Below are positions 22,477 to 29,845 of a stretch of DNA of 43,529 nucleotides, in pieces. Source of the stretch: a virus; IMG/VR virus record IMGVR_UViG_3300020404_000348, positions 1 through 43,529 of that record; one strand, written 5' to 3'. The notes beneath the pieces are model-generated. The model did no database searches and was not told where the DNA came from. It saw only the letters and a list, made by a program, of their open reading frames with translations. The translations under genes and the position numbers were made by a program. How positions within the stretch are numbered: position 1 is the stretch's first letter; each line of letters begins with the position of its first letter.

Positions 22477-23408
22477 TTCGAAGATGCCATAAGTTCTGTG
22501 AGACAAGCGACAGTATTGATCTCCTGATCCGCGACAAACGCTGCACGATACTGATACTCACCAAGAGACATAATAACACTAGGAATCGATTGTGGCTCTG
22601 CAAACTCATAAAGAGTATCGTAGATTCTTCGAAAGATAACCGACGAGTCAACATCACTATTGTTCGTGACCCAACTACGCATCTTCTTGAAGTCTTTTGT
22701 CTTGAGATATCCAACAAGTTCTGAAACACTTTGATCGGACATTCCAACCAGAACATCAGCCGTGATCTCACCAGAAGAACTGTACCGTTGACACTCATTA
22801 AGAACTCTTCGCCAATCCGGAGCAAAACGCATAATAAGATCCGCAAGAATCTTGTTGTTGAACTTGATGTTTTCCGCATCAAGAATCAACTGCAATCTTT
22901 TCATGAAACCTCCGGAGAGTTTCGCAAGTTCTTTCTTACTCGTATTGAACTCCACAACCGTACACCGAGAATGAAGAGGTTCGATGATACGATTCTTGAA
23001 GTTACACGTAAGAATGAAACGACAATTGTTACTGAACTCTTCAATGAAACCACGAAGAGCAGGTTGCGTTGACTGAGCGTTAAGATAATCAGCCTCATCC
23101 AGAATAACGACTTTGTAGTCCTTTCCCATCAAAGATACCGAAGAAGCGAACTGACGAATCTTCGAACGAAGAACATCAATACCACTTTCCTCGGAAGAGT
23201 TGATGAGAAGATACTCAAGATTCAACTCATTACAGAGAGCTCTTGCGACTGTAGTTTTACCAAGACCGGCGGTGCCAGTCAAAAGCATGTTGTGCATCTC
23301 ACCCGAGTCAACGATCTTTTGAAAGACTCGTTTGTGAGAATCGGGAAGGATACAATCCTTGATTGTTTGTGGTCTGTATTTTTCAACCCAGAGAAATTCA
23401 TTTTTCAT
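22467..23408 (-). CDS. 44: Clamp-loader large subunit gp44
   Basis: A 313-residue AAA+ ATPase from the ATG at 23408 (MKNEFLWVEKYRPQTI). The open frame reaches 23426, but the six extra codons overlap the -10 region, and the shorter start matches the T4 beginning (EQKYRPSTI). Motifs are Walker A GTAGLGKTT, Walker B VVILDEADYL with DEAD-type box, sensor 1 FILTCNF and the S-R-C arginine-finger motif (LHSRCTVV). It forms the 4:1 loader with gp62. The -10 TATAAC stands 6 bases before the ATG, predicted leaderless. Confidence 0.96.
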   Translation of the reverse strand: MKNEFLWVEKYRPQTIKDCILPDSHKRVFQKIVDSGEMHNMLLTGTAGLGKTTVARALCNELNLEYLLINSSEESGIDVLRSKIRQFASSVSLMGKDYKVVILDEADYLNAQSTQPALRGFIEEFSNNCRFILTCNFKNRIIEPLHSRCTVVEFNTSKKELAKLSGGFMKRLQLILDAENIKFNNKILADLIMRFAPDWRRVLNECQRYSSSGEITADVLVGMSDQSVSELVGYLKTKDFKKMRSWVTNNSDVDSSVIFRRIYDTLYEFAEPQSIPSVIMSLGEYQYRAAFVADQEINTVACLTELMASSKWK

Positions 23409-23414
23409 AATATA

Positions 23415-23443
23415 GTTATAACACAATTCGTGTTAAATGTAAA
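23415..23443 (-). promoter_or_regulatory. Sigma70-like promoter of gp44, leaderless start
   Basis: -35 TTTACA (23438-23443), 17 bases, -10 TATAAC (23415-23420), 6 bases, ATG at 23408. Belongs to the TTTACA -35 class shared with gp45 and gp55. Confidence 0.7.
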
Positions 23444-23453
23444 GTAAATAAAT

Positions 23454-23720
23454 TTATCCGACTAAATGAGATATTATTCCTCCAAAGAGAATAACGGTTA
23501 TTACTCCGTTCAAAAGAATAAGGGCTCTATCATTCCATTTCAGTCCAACATAAAGCCATCCCAACAATCCGAGCATACTAAAGATCATATCGTATAGATG
23601 AAGACCTGGCCCGGCAGCACGTAAAGATGTGGCAATGAGAATACAAACTGATGCCGACCACTTTACATACCATGTGGTATCTTTATAAGGAGTTACCTTT
23701 TTTATTATATGTTCTTCCAT
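23454..23720 (-). CDS. Small integral membrane protein
   Basis: An 88-residue protein with a charged N-terminus (MEEHIIKKVTPYKDTTWYVKW) and three likely membrane helices (about 23-37, 43-60 and 66-86). Proteins of this look, with a TPYKDTTWYVKW-like opening, recur in marine phages and are commonly left as small uncharacterised membrane families; I think of DUF6552 but cannot confirm. Starts on the stop of the preceding 73-residue gene. Possibly a lysis or superinfection-exclusion protein, but nothing decisive is seen. Confidence 0.7.
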   Translation of the reverse strand: MEEHIIKKVTPYKDTTWYVKWSASVCILIATSLRAAGPGLHLYDMIFSMLGLLGWLYVGLKWNDRALILLNGVITVILFGGIISHLVG

Positions 23721-23941
23721 TACCCAAAGAGTTTCTTAAAGATTGGAAATCTTGCGGGTGGAAAGAAAACTTCCACGGGCCAAAGATCTTCGCTGTTATT
23801 ATCTGCTCGGGTCTTCGCAGTCTTTAACTGTGAATTGGTAAAGAGGAATCTTGTTCCATCCTCCAGAGTTACCTGTTGATAACTCGCGTTGCTTGACGTT
23901 TTTGCGTCTTCATTTGTTACTTCAATGATATGTGCTTTCAT
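23720..23941 (-). CDS. Hypothetical protein downstream of the tRNA pair (73 aa)
   Basis: A 73-residue product starting at the ATG at 23941, 20 bases after the tRNA-Asn CCA end. It has beta-like N-terminal strands (KAHIIEVTNEDAKT, YQQVTLEDGTRFLF) and a C-terminal aromatic/Pro segment (VEVFFPPARFPIFKKLF). No family recognised. It is part of the same message as the tRNAs and the membrane protein. Confidence 0.6.
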   Translation of the reverse strand: MKAHIIEVTNEDAKTSSNASYQQVTLEDGTRFLFTNSQLKTAKTRADNNSEDLWPVEVFFPPARFPIFKKLFG

Positions 23942-23961
23942 AATTTTACTCAGTTTAAAAA

Positions 23962-24037
23962 TTGGCTGGAAAGGTAGGATTCGAACCTACACTCGAAGGA
24001 TTAACAGTCCTCTGCTTTACCGTTAAGCTACTTTCCA
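23962..24037 (-). tRNA. tRNA-Asn (anticodon GUU)
   Basis: Cloverleaf on the minus strand: acceptor TGGAAAG/CTTTCCA, D arm GCTT/AAGC, anticodon arm GAGGA-CTGTTAA-TCCTT, T arm GTAGG-TTCGAAT-CCTAC, discriminator G and an encoded CCA. The anticodon GUU reads both Asn codons. One base separates it from the tRNA-Thr gene, so the two are processed from one transcript. Confidence 0.95.
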
Positions 24038-24038
24038 G

Positions 24039-24114
24039 TGGAGCCACCTGTCAGAGTCGAACTGACGACATCGAAATTACAAATTTCGCGCTCTACCAAC
24101 TGAGCTAAGGTGGC
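24039..24114 (-). tRNA. tRNA-Thr (anticodon UGU)
   Basis: Acceptor GCCACCT/AGGTGGC, D arm GCTC/GAGC, anticodon arm CGAAA-TTTGTAA-TTTCG, T arm GTCAG-TTCGACT-CTGAC, discriminator T and encoded CCA. The wobble base U34 belongs to the set that cells modify to cmo5U using carboxy-SAM, which matters because the phage carries a CmoA-like gene at 9010-9729. Confidence 0.95.
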
Positions 24115-24117
24115 AAA

Positions 24118-24137
24118 GAGGGAGATTACTCTCCCTC
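24118..24137 (-). terminator. Hairpin on the stop codon of the gene before the tRNAs
   Basis: Perfect 8-bp hairpin GAGGGAGA-GTAA-TCTCCCTC containing the stop TAA of the 24126-24374 gene, followed by only three T and then the tRNA-Thr 5' end. It may be a weak terminator or an RNA-processing signal that separates mRNA from tRNA. Confidence 0.5.
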
Positions 24138-24374
24138 GGTATTTTCAACGGTAGGTTCTTCAGCGGCCGCCTCAGCGTCTGCTTGTTCACCTTCTCCGTC
24201 TTGCTTTGGAGCGTAAAAGGATAGAAATGCCTCGACTTTATCACGGACATTACCAACGGAACTTAGTTCCTTACCTTCAAACGCTCCTCGGCGAGATGCT
24301 ACATCAACGATACGGAGAATCGCCGCAAAGTCGTTTAATGTGATCTCAGGTTTGTTTTCAGTGTTTTCACTCAT
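24126..24374 (-). CDS. Conserved-looking small acidic protein downstream of gp45 (82 aa)
   Basis: Start chosen at ATG 24374 (MSENTENKPEITLNDFAAIL); the frame is open back to 24434 but the extra basic segment overlaps gp45. The core (DFAAILRIVDVASRRGAFEG, then NVRDKVEAFL) is, from memory, recurrent in T4-like cyanophages beside gp45. The last 30 residues are Glu/Ala-rich. Function unknown; the place directly after the sliding clamp suggests a replication- or late-transcription-associated factor. Confidence 0.8.
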   Translation of the reverse strand: MSENTENKPEITLNDFAAILRIVDVASRRGAFEGKELSSVGNVRDKVEAFLSFYAPKQDGEGEQADAEAAAEEPTVENTEGE

Positions 24375-24399
24375 AGTTTTGTTTTTCTTTTTTGGTGGT

Positions 24400-25074
24400 C
24401 TATTTGGCATAAGTAGAATTCTTTTCCAAAGCAATCCAATACTTAACGTTGTTATTTATTCCTTCCCATTGAGAGATTAATTTAGAAGAGATCGACAAAC
24501 GATAGTCGTCGGGCAACATCTTCAGGTTCTCAATAAGAAATTGGAAATCGAAATTATCATCTGAAACCAATCCAGTCAACTTGATCTTGTAGACATTTGC
24601 AGTTGGATTCGATGGATCAAAAACCTTACATTCGATTGGTGAATCATTACCTTCACTCGTAACCGAAAGAACTGGAGCATTTAATACTGCACTAGCCTTA
24701 CGGATATTTGAGATTACTTCCGCAGTCAAATTGACAGTTACATCCGAAGTAGGAAGACCCACTTCACGTTCAGGTGATGTGAGAATGTTTGGATCTGAAA
24801 ACCGATAGACAAGACTTGAATCGGCAGACGAGATTGTTACAGAGTCTGTAGAGAACTCCAGACTTGGATTCTCGATTAAAGAGTAAGCTCCAAGGAATTC
24901 GTTGAGATCATAAATCCCAAACGATTGATCAAAAGATTCTTCGACTTCAGCAGAAGACATAATGTTCTTCTTGTCCGAGATCGTAAGGATCTTGTTACCT
25001 TCTTTGACTACAAGATTACCGTTGATGGTAGAGTAGTTCTTAAGAAGATTTAATGTTCCATTTGATATTTTCAT
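24400..25074 (-). CDS. 45: Sliding clamp gp45
   Basis: A 224-residue clamp protein that forms the trimeric ring tethering gp43 and activating late transcription through gp55/gp33-type contacts. The sequence starts MKISNGTLNLLKNYSTINGN, like T4 gp45 (MKLSKDTTALLKNFATINSG), and keeps the repeat of two beta-rich halves, with SDPNILTSPE in the middle and LPDDYRLSIS near the C-terminus. Length matches T4 (228). The ATG at 25074 is 7 bases after a -10 TATAGT, so the transcript is nearly leaderless. Confidence 0.95.
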   Translation of the reverse strand: MKISNGTLNLLKNYSTINGNLVVKEGNKILTISDKKNIMSSAEVEESFDQSFGIYDLNEFLGAYSLIENPSLEFSTDSVTISSADSSLVYRFSDPNILTSPEREVGLPTSDVTVNLTAEVISNIRKASAVLNAPVLSVTSEGNDSPIECKVFDPSNPTANVYKIKLTGLVSDDNFDFQFLIENLKMLPDDYRLSISSKLISQWEGINNNVKYWIALEKNSTYAK

Positions 25075-25081
25075 AGTTATA

Positions 25082-25110
25082 ACTATATACTATTTTTAGG
25101 GTTTTGTAAA
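25082..25110 (-). promoter_or_regulatory. Sigma70-like promoter of gp45, near-leaderless start
   Basis: -35 TTTACA (25105-25110), 17 bases, -10 TATAGT (25082-25087), 7 bases, ATG at 25074. It overlaps the 3' end of the preceding gene. Confidence 0.7.
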
Positions 25111-25475
25111 GAATAAAATTCAAGTAAATACATTATACAACAAAGAGCATGAGCATAATGATGTTCTCCGCTTTCGGGATCGTGTGTTTCTCCTCGCATC
25201 ACCGCCCAAAGATGTCTTTGAGCGGCTGCGAAATATCGATCCTCAAGATTGTCAAGTTTCTTCCAGTTCCAACGATCATACTTTTCCGCACCAAAGGTAA
25301 GAACCTTTACTACATCTTCCAGAGCGGTTGGAGGAAGAAGCGAGTAGTCCGGTTTTGTTTTGTCATACTTGACTCCTTCTTTTTTATTTTCGTTGTAGGA
25401 TTTCAACTCTTCCTCGTAGGCCTCGTCGTCATCCAGTTCAATTTGAGATATTGCGTATTTTGATCTTGTTTCCAT
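25083..25475 (-). CDS. dATP/dGTP pyrophosphohydrolase-like protein (MazZ/DUF5664 type)
   Basis: A 130-residue protein with GVKYDKTKPDYSLLPPTALE (about 34-53), GAEKYDRWNWKK, RYFAAAQRHLWA and ESGEHHYAHALCCIMYLLEF. This order of all-alpha pyrophosphohydrolase motifs, with an E-x3-H-x-x-H-A metal region, is the one I know from the phage MazZ-like dATP/dGTP diphosphohydrolase family (DUF5664). MazZ-type enzymes convert dGTP or dATP to the monophosphate, in some phages as a step to 2-aminoadenine. No PurZ-like synthase is seen in this window, so plain dNTP-pool control is the safer reading. It starts on the stop of the CobS-like gene. Confidence 0.75.
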   Translation of the reverse strand: METRSKYAISQIELDDDEAYEEELKSYNENKKEGVKYDKTKPDYSLLPPTALEDVVKVLTFGAEKYDRWNWKKLDNLEDRYFAAAQRHLWAVMRGETHDPESGEHHYAHALCCIMYLLEFYSLQNPKNSI

Positions 25476-26692
25476 TAGAATGGGGCTACAAACTTTCCGT
25501 TTTCATCGACCGTGACTTCGACATCATCTCCGGCCGCATTGGTTTCTCCCACAACTTCACCATTTTCGTCAAGTGTGGATTCATCGATCTTGGTGTAAAG
25601 ATCGAGAAACGCTTCACGAGTCTCTTCCTCGAATCGACTGACACACATCTTGATGGCTGCCATGCGATCCTCGAAGATCGAGAACGCCTTGATAATGTGG
25701 CAGAGACGGCGAGTCGAAACGACATCATCAACACCTTCGGCCTCGAAAGTCTTTCGAATCACGTTTGACCAAGCGACCAACTTCTCGATAAACTCCGTAT
25801 CTTTGACATCGAAACTCTTGGCATTCGCGAGAAGAATCTTTCTCTCAGTTGCGTAAGGAGGATATTCCTGATCAACAACCGCAACGAATCTTTCGAGAAA
25901 CGCATCATCGATGATCGAGGCCGCCGTATAACGACCTTCATCAGATCCTCGACCCTTAGTATTCGCAGTGGCAATCACATTGAACCCAGCGGCAGGAGAG
26001 ACGACTTGGCCAGTCTTTTTCAGAAGAATGGGTTTTCCTTCCAGAACTCCCTGAAGACACATGATCTTGTTCGTGGCACGATCAATCTCATCGATCATAA
26101 GAATGCAGCCACGTTCCATCGCCTTGACGACTGGGCCCTTCTGAAAGACCGTTTCACCATTGATCAAACGGAAACCACCGATCAAATCATCCTCGTCAGT
26201 TTCAGGCGAAATCTGAACACGAACGTATTCTCTCTTGAGAATCGCACACGCCTGTTCAACCATCATTGTCTTACCATTACCGGACATACCCGCAATGTAA
26301 GTTGGAAAGAAAAGTTTCGACTCAATAATCTTCTTGAGTTTCGAGAACTCACCCCACTTGATAAAAGTGGCATCCTTAGAAGGAACGTAGATCTCATCAT
26401 CAGAAACCGAAGAAACCGACCGAAGAGAAACCGAGGCCTCGCTCTTGAAATTCATCACTGGCTCCGGAGTTGGAGCAGGAGTCGAAACAGGAGCAGGAGT
26501 TGGATCGCCACCGAACGCATACTTTCCTCGAGAAACCTTAGTGATCTCCGGAAAATTTGCTTTCAACATATAACGGGCAACCCTCGGGTTTAGACCCAAT
26601 TCCTCAGTCTTTGACATAATGTCCTTGCGAGACAATGCTTCTCCAGACGGAGTGTTTTTCAAGAAGTAGTTTTTTAGTTCACTTTTATTCAT
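25475..26692 (-). CDS. cobS: CobS/MoxR-like AAA+ ATPase
   Basis: A 405-residue protein from ATG 26692 (MNKSELKNYF). An N-terminal small helical domain is followed by a Pro-rich linker (about 64-80) and then the AAA+ module with Walker A GMSGNGKT (135-142), Walker B ILMIDEIDRA (196-205) and sensor FNVIATANTKG. These match the CobS-type subunit of cobaltochelatase and the broader MoxR family, which usually works with a VWA partner. The partner here is the CobT-like protein at 27330-29501. The name CobS is conventional in T4-like cyanophages; I see no cobalamin pathway in this window, so a protein-remodelling role is equally likely. It has a TTTTACA-repeat promoter and a short leader. Confidence 0.9.
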   Translation of the reverse strand: MNKSELKNYFLKNTPSGEALSRKDIMSKTEELGLNPRVARYMLKANFPEITKVSRGKYAFGGDPTPAPVSTPAPTPEPVMNFKSEASVSLRSVSSVSDDEIYVPSKDATFIKWGEFSKLKKIIESKLFFPTYIAGMSGNGKTMMVEQACAILKREYVRVQISPETDEDDLIGGFRLINGETVFQKGPVVKAMERGCILMIDEIDRATNKIMCLQGVLEGKPILLKKTGQVVSPAAGFNVIATANTKGRGSDEGRYTAASIIDDAFLERFVAVVDQEYPPYATERKILLANAKSFDVKDTEFIEKLVAWSNVIRKTFEAEGVDDVVSTRRLCHIIKAFSIFEDRMAAIKMCVSRFEEETREAFLDLYTKIDESTLDENGEVVGETNAAGDDVEVTVDENGKFVAPF

Positions 26693-26703
26693 AATATACC
26701 TAT

Positions 26704-26759
26704 ATCCTATACAAATCTTATCAAATGTCAATACTCAATATTGTTAATTTTTTGTAAAA
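26704..26759 (-). promoter_or_regulatory. Middle-type promoter with TTTTACA direct repeat (CobS-like gene)
   Basis: TTTTACA (26753-26759), an 11-base step to ATTAACA (26742-26748), 10 bases, -35 TTGACA (26726-26731), 16 bases, -10 TAGGAT (26704-26709), 11 bases, ATG at 26692. It overlaps the 3' end of the preceding gene. Confidence 0.65.
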
Positions 26760-27265
26760 GGTTCCCATCCCGCAGGGCGAGAACCAATAATGAAAGTCGG
26801 ATCATCAGTGGTCTTGATCGTTACTTTCGCAGACCATTCCTGACCAACTTCCATTTGAGTGTCAGCCGAAGCCCAGAGTTTTCTTCCGTGACCAATATCA
26901 AGGAGAACCTTCAACTGTTGAGCTCGGCGGTAAAAGGAATTTCCCGTATACCAACCAAATCCAGTATCCTTCCACTTAAGAGAGACAACCTTTCCAGAAA
27001 CGACCTTTCGATCTTTATCTCGCAGTTTATCGGCCTCGGGAATATTATCGAGTTGTTCGAATTGACGATTCTTTCTGTCCAGTTTTTCATACGCTGATTT
27101 TGGTAGGTTTCGAGCAAACTCAGACTGTTTGTCTGAGGCAAACTTCTGCCATTTCTCATAGGAACGGAGAAGATCAATCGCTGTTTCTCGCGACCAATTA
27201 TCAATCCCCTTGGCGTTGACTAGTTTGATCAGGCCGGAGAGGATTTCTTTATCACCATTTTTCAT
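26744..27265 (-). CDS. Hypothetical protein with possible OB-fold C-terminal domain
   Basis: A 173-residue protein. The N-terminal 85 residues are helical and charged (EKWQKFASDKQSEFARNL). From about residue 88, VVSGKVVSLKWKDTGFGW...LKVLLDIGHGRKLWAS...VGQEWSAKVTIKTTDDPTF-I-GSRP follows a strand pattern I know from small OB-fold-like modules of phage proteins (G-x-V-x-S-h-K ... W ... G-x-x-h-x-h ... D-x-x-F-x-x-x-R-P). A nucleic-acid-binding role is a guess. It lies between the CobT-like and CobS-like genes with its own promoter, and starts exactly 6 bases after TACAAT, predicted leaderless. Confidence 0.7.
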   Translation of the reverse strand: MKNGDKEILSGLIKLVNAKGIDNWSRETAIDLLRSYEKWQKFASDKQSEFARNLPKSAYEKLDRKNRQFEQLDNIPEADKLRDKDRKVVSGKVVSLKWKDTGFGWYTGNSFYRRAQQLKVLLDIGHGRKLWASADTQMEVGQEWSAKVTIKTTDDPTFIIGSRPAGWEPFTKN

Positions 27266-27271
27266 ACGAGT

Positions 27272-27328
27272 ATTGTAGGAGAAAACTTATCAATTGTCAA
27301 CACCAATTAGTGTAAAAAACCTGTAAAA
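27272..27328 (-). promoter_or_regulatory. Middle-type promoter with TTTTACA direct repeat, leaderless start
   Basis: TTTTACA (27322-27328), an 11-base step to TTTTACA (27311-27317), 10 bases, -35 TTGACA (27295-27300), 17 bases, -10 TACAAT (27272-27277), 6 bases, ATG at 27265. The best match to all parts. Confidence 0.8.
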
Positions 27329-27329
27329 C

Positions 27330-29501
27330 TTAGGCGATCAACTCGGCGAACTTTGACAGTATCACCCGAGATCTTTTGTTTTCCGAGTTGTTTTTAGCGA
27401 ACTGTTTTGCCAACTTCGACTGAGCAGAACGACTTTCAGAGATATCTTCCTCACTTGAGAACTGGAAATCCTTATCAAGTATTTGAATATTGTGGGGAAG
27501 GATCATCAGAGCATCATAACCAGCAACATTTGGAAGATTGATAAACTTGTTTTTACCGTATACCTTTCGCAACTTGTCAGCTGAGTTCTCCGCCAAAGAG
27601 ATCTTTTTCTTTGCATCATTCAAAGAAGATGGAAGATACATTCCGATTACTGTCGCCTTCTTACGAAGAAGTTTGAGCAATTTTTCCTGTTGATAATCGA
27701 CACGGCAGTAATAATTTCCAGACGATCTTGAACTACTTCCAGCAAAACTACGTTTTCCAGAGATATCAATTTTCTTACCTTCGAAGACAGTAATACCACA
27801 GTTGGCTTCTTGAGCTCGTGCCTGTTCCGAATCACCATCAGTGAGCATAATCACATTCAGTTTATCAACACGATGTTTTTTCTGAAAATCATTACAGTGA
27901 TGATTTGCAGCCATGATAACCGCATTGAGAGGAGTGCCACCCAACTGTTCCAGAGTTGACAACCCGTTGATGTAACCGCTGCCAGATGACTGAAAGAAAA
28001 GTTGTTGAAATCCAAGATCGAATTCTTTTTTCGACATTGTAGAACTCATGATATTGTTGAGAACCAAGCCAGAAAGATCAATTTCTTGTGGATCAGAAAG
28101 GTTTTGTTTACGATCCCAAACGCATCTTGAAGTGTAAGAATAGACCTCAAAGGGAATATTCATCTTGTCGCAGAAGTATACGAGATGTAAAGTCTGATCA
28201 ATAACATCAGCCAAGACATGTCCCATAGAACCGGAGTAATCGATGTAAAAGATCATTCCGTGATTCTGCCCATCGGCAAGTTGAGTTACCGTATTGAAGA
28301 TTTGATCATCATAACGATACTTGTGAAGTTTGTTGACATCAATAGTGCCAATCCGAGATTCCGAAGAACGAGAGTAACGAAACGCAGCTTTGCGTCTTTC
28401 AAATTCGCGAATCAGAACACCAACTTTTTTCTTTACCTTCTTCTTGTAGTCGATGTACTTTTCATCAAAATCCGAATACCGAATACGCCAATTGGAACTT
28501 TCTTCACGACTTCTCATCACGTCTTCGTAAGAGTTCGTGACTTTATCGAGAGTTGATTTTCTTGGAAAAATTACCGGAACATAATCTGCCGCTTGGGGAT
28601 CTTGCCAATTCCGACTTCCGAAGTTTTCCGAGATATTCTTTTCAAACTCTTCCTGAGTTTCAGACTTTTCGGAATCTTGTGGAGCGTCACTAGTGACTGC
28701 CTCTTGGGCCTCATCCTTATCCGATACATCATCCTTATCCGATACATCATCAGACATCTCGCGAAATAGATCTTCCAACTTGAGCGCCTCGTCAAGAGCA
28801 GCCTGGGCCTCGTCACCAAGATCTTCTGAAACATCTAAAGGAGATTCACCGGATTCTTGATTTGAATCTTCTTCGCCTTCTTCCCCTTCTTCATTCGAAG
28901 ATTGCTCCTCGCGACCTTCAGGCTCCGGGGGCTCCTCATCTTCTTTAGGCCGATTCTGAAACTCTTCGAAGAGATCGATCACTTCTTGAGTTGTCTCCGC
29001 TGCATAACAACGATTGTAAAAATCAAGTTCTTCATCATTCAAAGGAACTTGAACGATTGTCCCAATCTTAGCGTGAAGATTCAAACGATCAAGAAACTTC
29101 ATCTTCGAAATATCTCGACCCTTCAACCCGAATAGATCGGCCTTGACAAGAGTCCGATACGCAGCGAGAAAGATCTTTGGAAGGCCAGGATACTTATCCT
29201 GTACCAATCTCTCAATTCGAATGTCATCGATGACGTTGAGAACGTCAGGAACACCCCTAAATTTGTTATCGTTCAGATACTTTTCAACCAGAGGATAATC
29301 ATCGAAGATTGCGTGACCAACCTCGTGGGCGATCAACATATCATAAACGACCTTTCCGTGATCTTTCCAGATAGGTAACTTCATCACTCGATTTCTCAAG
29401 TCGAAACAAGCAGTACGAACGTCAGAGTGTGTCACAGTGATGTTTTCACGAGACAACAAACGGGCGACGTTTGATTGGAGTTGGTAATCTAACAGCTTCA
29501 T
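27330..29501 (-). CDS. CobT-like VWA protein with HExxH metallopeptidase-like motif
   Basis: A 723-residue protein. Near the N-terminus is H59-E60-V-G-H63 (MLIAHEVGHAIF), a zinc-peptidase-like helix, followed later by RIERLVQDKYPG. Residues about 190-300 are very acidic and contain a short tandem repeat (DDVSDK). The C-terminal half is a von Willebrand A domain: FYIDYSGSMG gives the D-x-S-x-S MIDAS motif (about residue 422 onward), then T in GGTPL and VIMLTDGD. This architecture resembles the CobT subunit of cobaltochelatase, which pairs with CobS. The AAA+ partner is two genes downstream. In marine phages it is often called a peptidase. A chaperone-like remodelling complex is more probable than cobalamin synthesis. 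ATG at 29501. Confidence 0.88.
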   Translation of the reverse strand: MKLLDYQLQSNVARLLSRENITVTHSDVRTACFDLRNRVMKLPIWKDHGKVVYDMLIAHEVGHAIFDDYPLVEKYLNDNKFRGVPDVLNVIDDIRIERLVQDKYPGLPKIFLAAYRTLVKADLFGLKGRDISKMKFLDRLNLHAKIGTIVQVPLNDEELDFYNRCYAAETTQEVIDLFEEFQNRPKEDEEPPEPEGREEQSSNEEGEEGEEDSNQESGESPLDVSEDLGDEAQAALDEALKLEDLFREMSDDVSDKDDVSDKDEAQEAVTSDAPQDSEKSETQEEFEKNISENFGSRNWQDPQAADYVPVIFPRKSTLDKVTNSYEDVMRSREESSNWRIRYSDFDEKYIDYKKKVKKKVGVLIREFERRKAAFRYSRSSESRIGTIDVNKLHKYRYDDQIFNTVTQLADGQNHGMIFYIDYSGSMGHVLADVIDQTLHLVYFCDKMNIPFEVYSYTSRCVWDRKQNLSDPQEIDLSGLVLNNIMSSTMSKKEFDLGFQQLFFQSSGSGYINGLSTLEQLGGTPLNAVIMAANHHCNDFQKKHRVDKLNVIMLTDGDSEQARAQEANCGITVFEGKKIDISGKRSFAGSSSRSSGNYYCRVDYQQEKLLKLLRKKATVIGMYLPSSLNDAKKKISLAENSADKLRKVYGKNKFINLPNVAGYDALMILPHNIQILDKDFQFSSEEDISESRSAQSKLAKQFAKNNSENKRSRVILSKFAELIA
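28711..28746 (-). repeat. 18-bp tandem duplication inside the CobT-like gene
   Basis: Two perfect copies of the same 18 bases (28711-28728 and 28729-28746). They keep the frame and encode a repeated acidic hexapeptide, DDVSDK-type, in the linker between the N-terminal and VWA parts. A likely recent replication-slippage event. Confidence 0.9.
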
Positions 29502-29511
29502 TATGGTTATA

Positions 29512-29567
29512 ACTATAAACTAATAATCGGAAAATACAAGACTAAACTTGGTAAAAAAGATGTAAAA
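29512..29567 (-). promoter_or_regulatory. Middle-type promoter with TTTTACA direct repeat (CobT-like gene)
   Basis: TTTTACA (29561-29567), an 11-base step to TTTTACC (29550-29556), 10 bases, -35 TTGTAT (29534-29539), 16 bases, -10 TATAGT (29512-29517), 10 bases, ATG at 29501. No Shine-Dalgarno. Confidence 0.65.
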
Positions 29568-29837
29568 CTACGCCCCAATGGCAGCGTAGTAACCGGCGGC
29601 TGAAACTTCTGTTCGCCCCCATGCAGATCCATCGGTTTCTCCGGAGATCAACTTTGAACCCGTGAAAAACTCACAGGCCTCTTCGTAGAGACGAATCTCA
29701 CGAGTTCGAACTTTGGTGGAAATCGGATCTTTCCAATTCTCCAAGTTCTCAGTGAGCTCATCGAAGGCGCGAGACAACTTCCCATAGGTGAAACCTGATT
29801 TCGTGACAACTTCGTTTTCTAGGTATTCCTTAATCAT
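29568..29837 (-). CDS. Hypothetical small protein downstream of gp46 (89 aa)
   Basis: An 89-residue product, ATG at 29837, 8 bases after a perfect TATAAT. It is mostly helical (IKEYLENEVVTKSGFTYGKL) with a Gly/Ala-rich end (SAWGRTEVSAAGYYAAIGA). No family recognised. By promoter class it is a middle gene with almost no leader. Confidence 0.65.
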   Translation of the reverse strand: MIKEYLENEVVTKSGFTYGKLSRAFDELTENLENWKDPISTKVRTREIRLYEEACEFFTGSKLISGETDGSAWGRTEVSAAGYYAAIGA

Positions 29838-29845
29838 ATACGTCT

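Noticed and set aside
24453-24460. AATAAATA in gp45 as a late promoter for the gene at 24126-24374
   Set aside because: One mismatch, about 80 bases from the start and inside coding sequence; evidence too weak to list.
28711-28746. CRISPR-like or regulatory repeat
   Set aside because: Only two adjacent in-frame copies without spacers; it is a coding tandem duplication. No CRISPR array is seen in the window.
25475-29501. Naming the CobS/CobT-like pair as cobalamin biosynthesis genes
   Set aside because: No other cobalamin gene is in the window, and AAA+/VWA pairs have many roles; the HExxH motif also argues against a simple chelatase.
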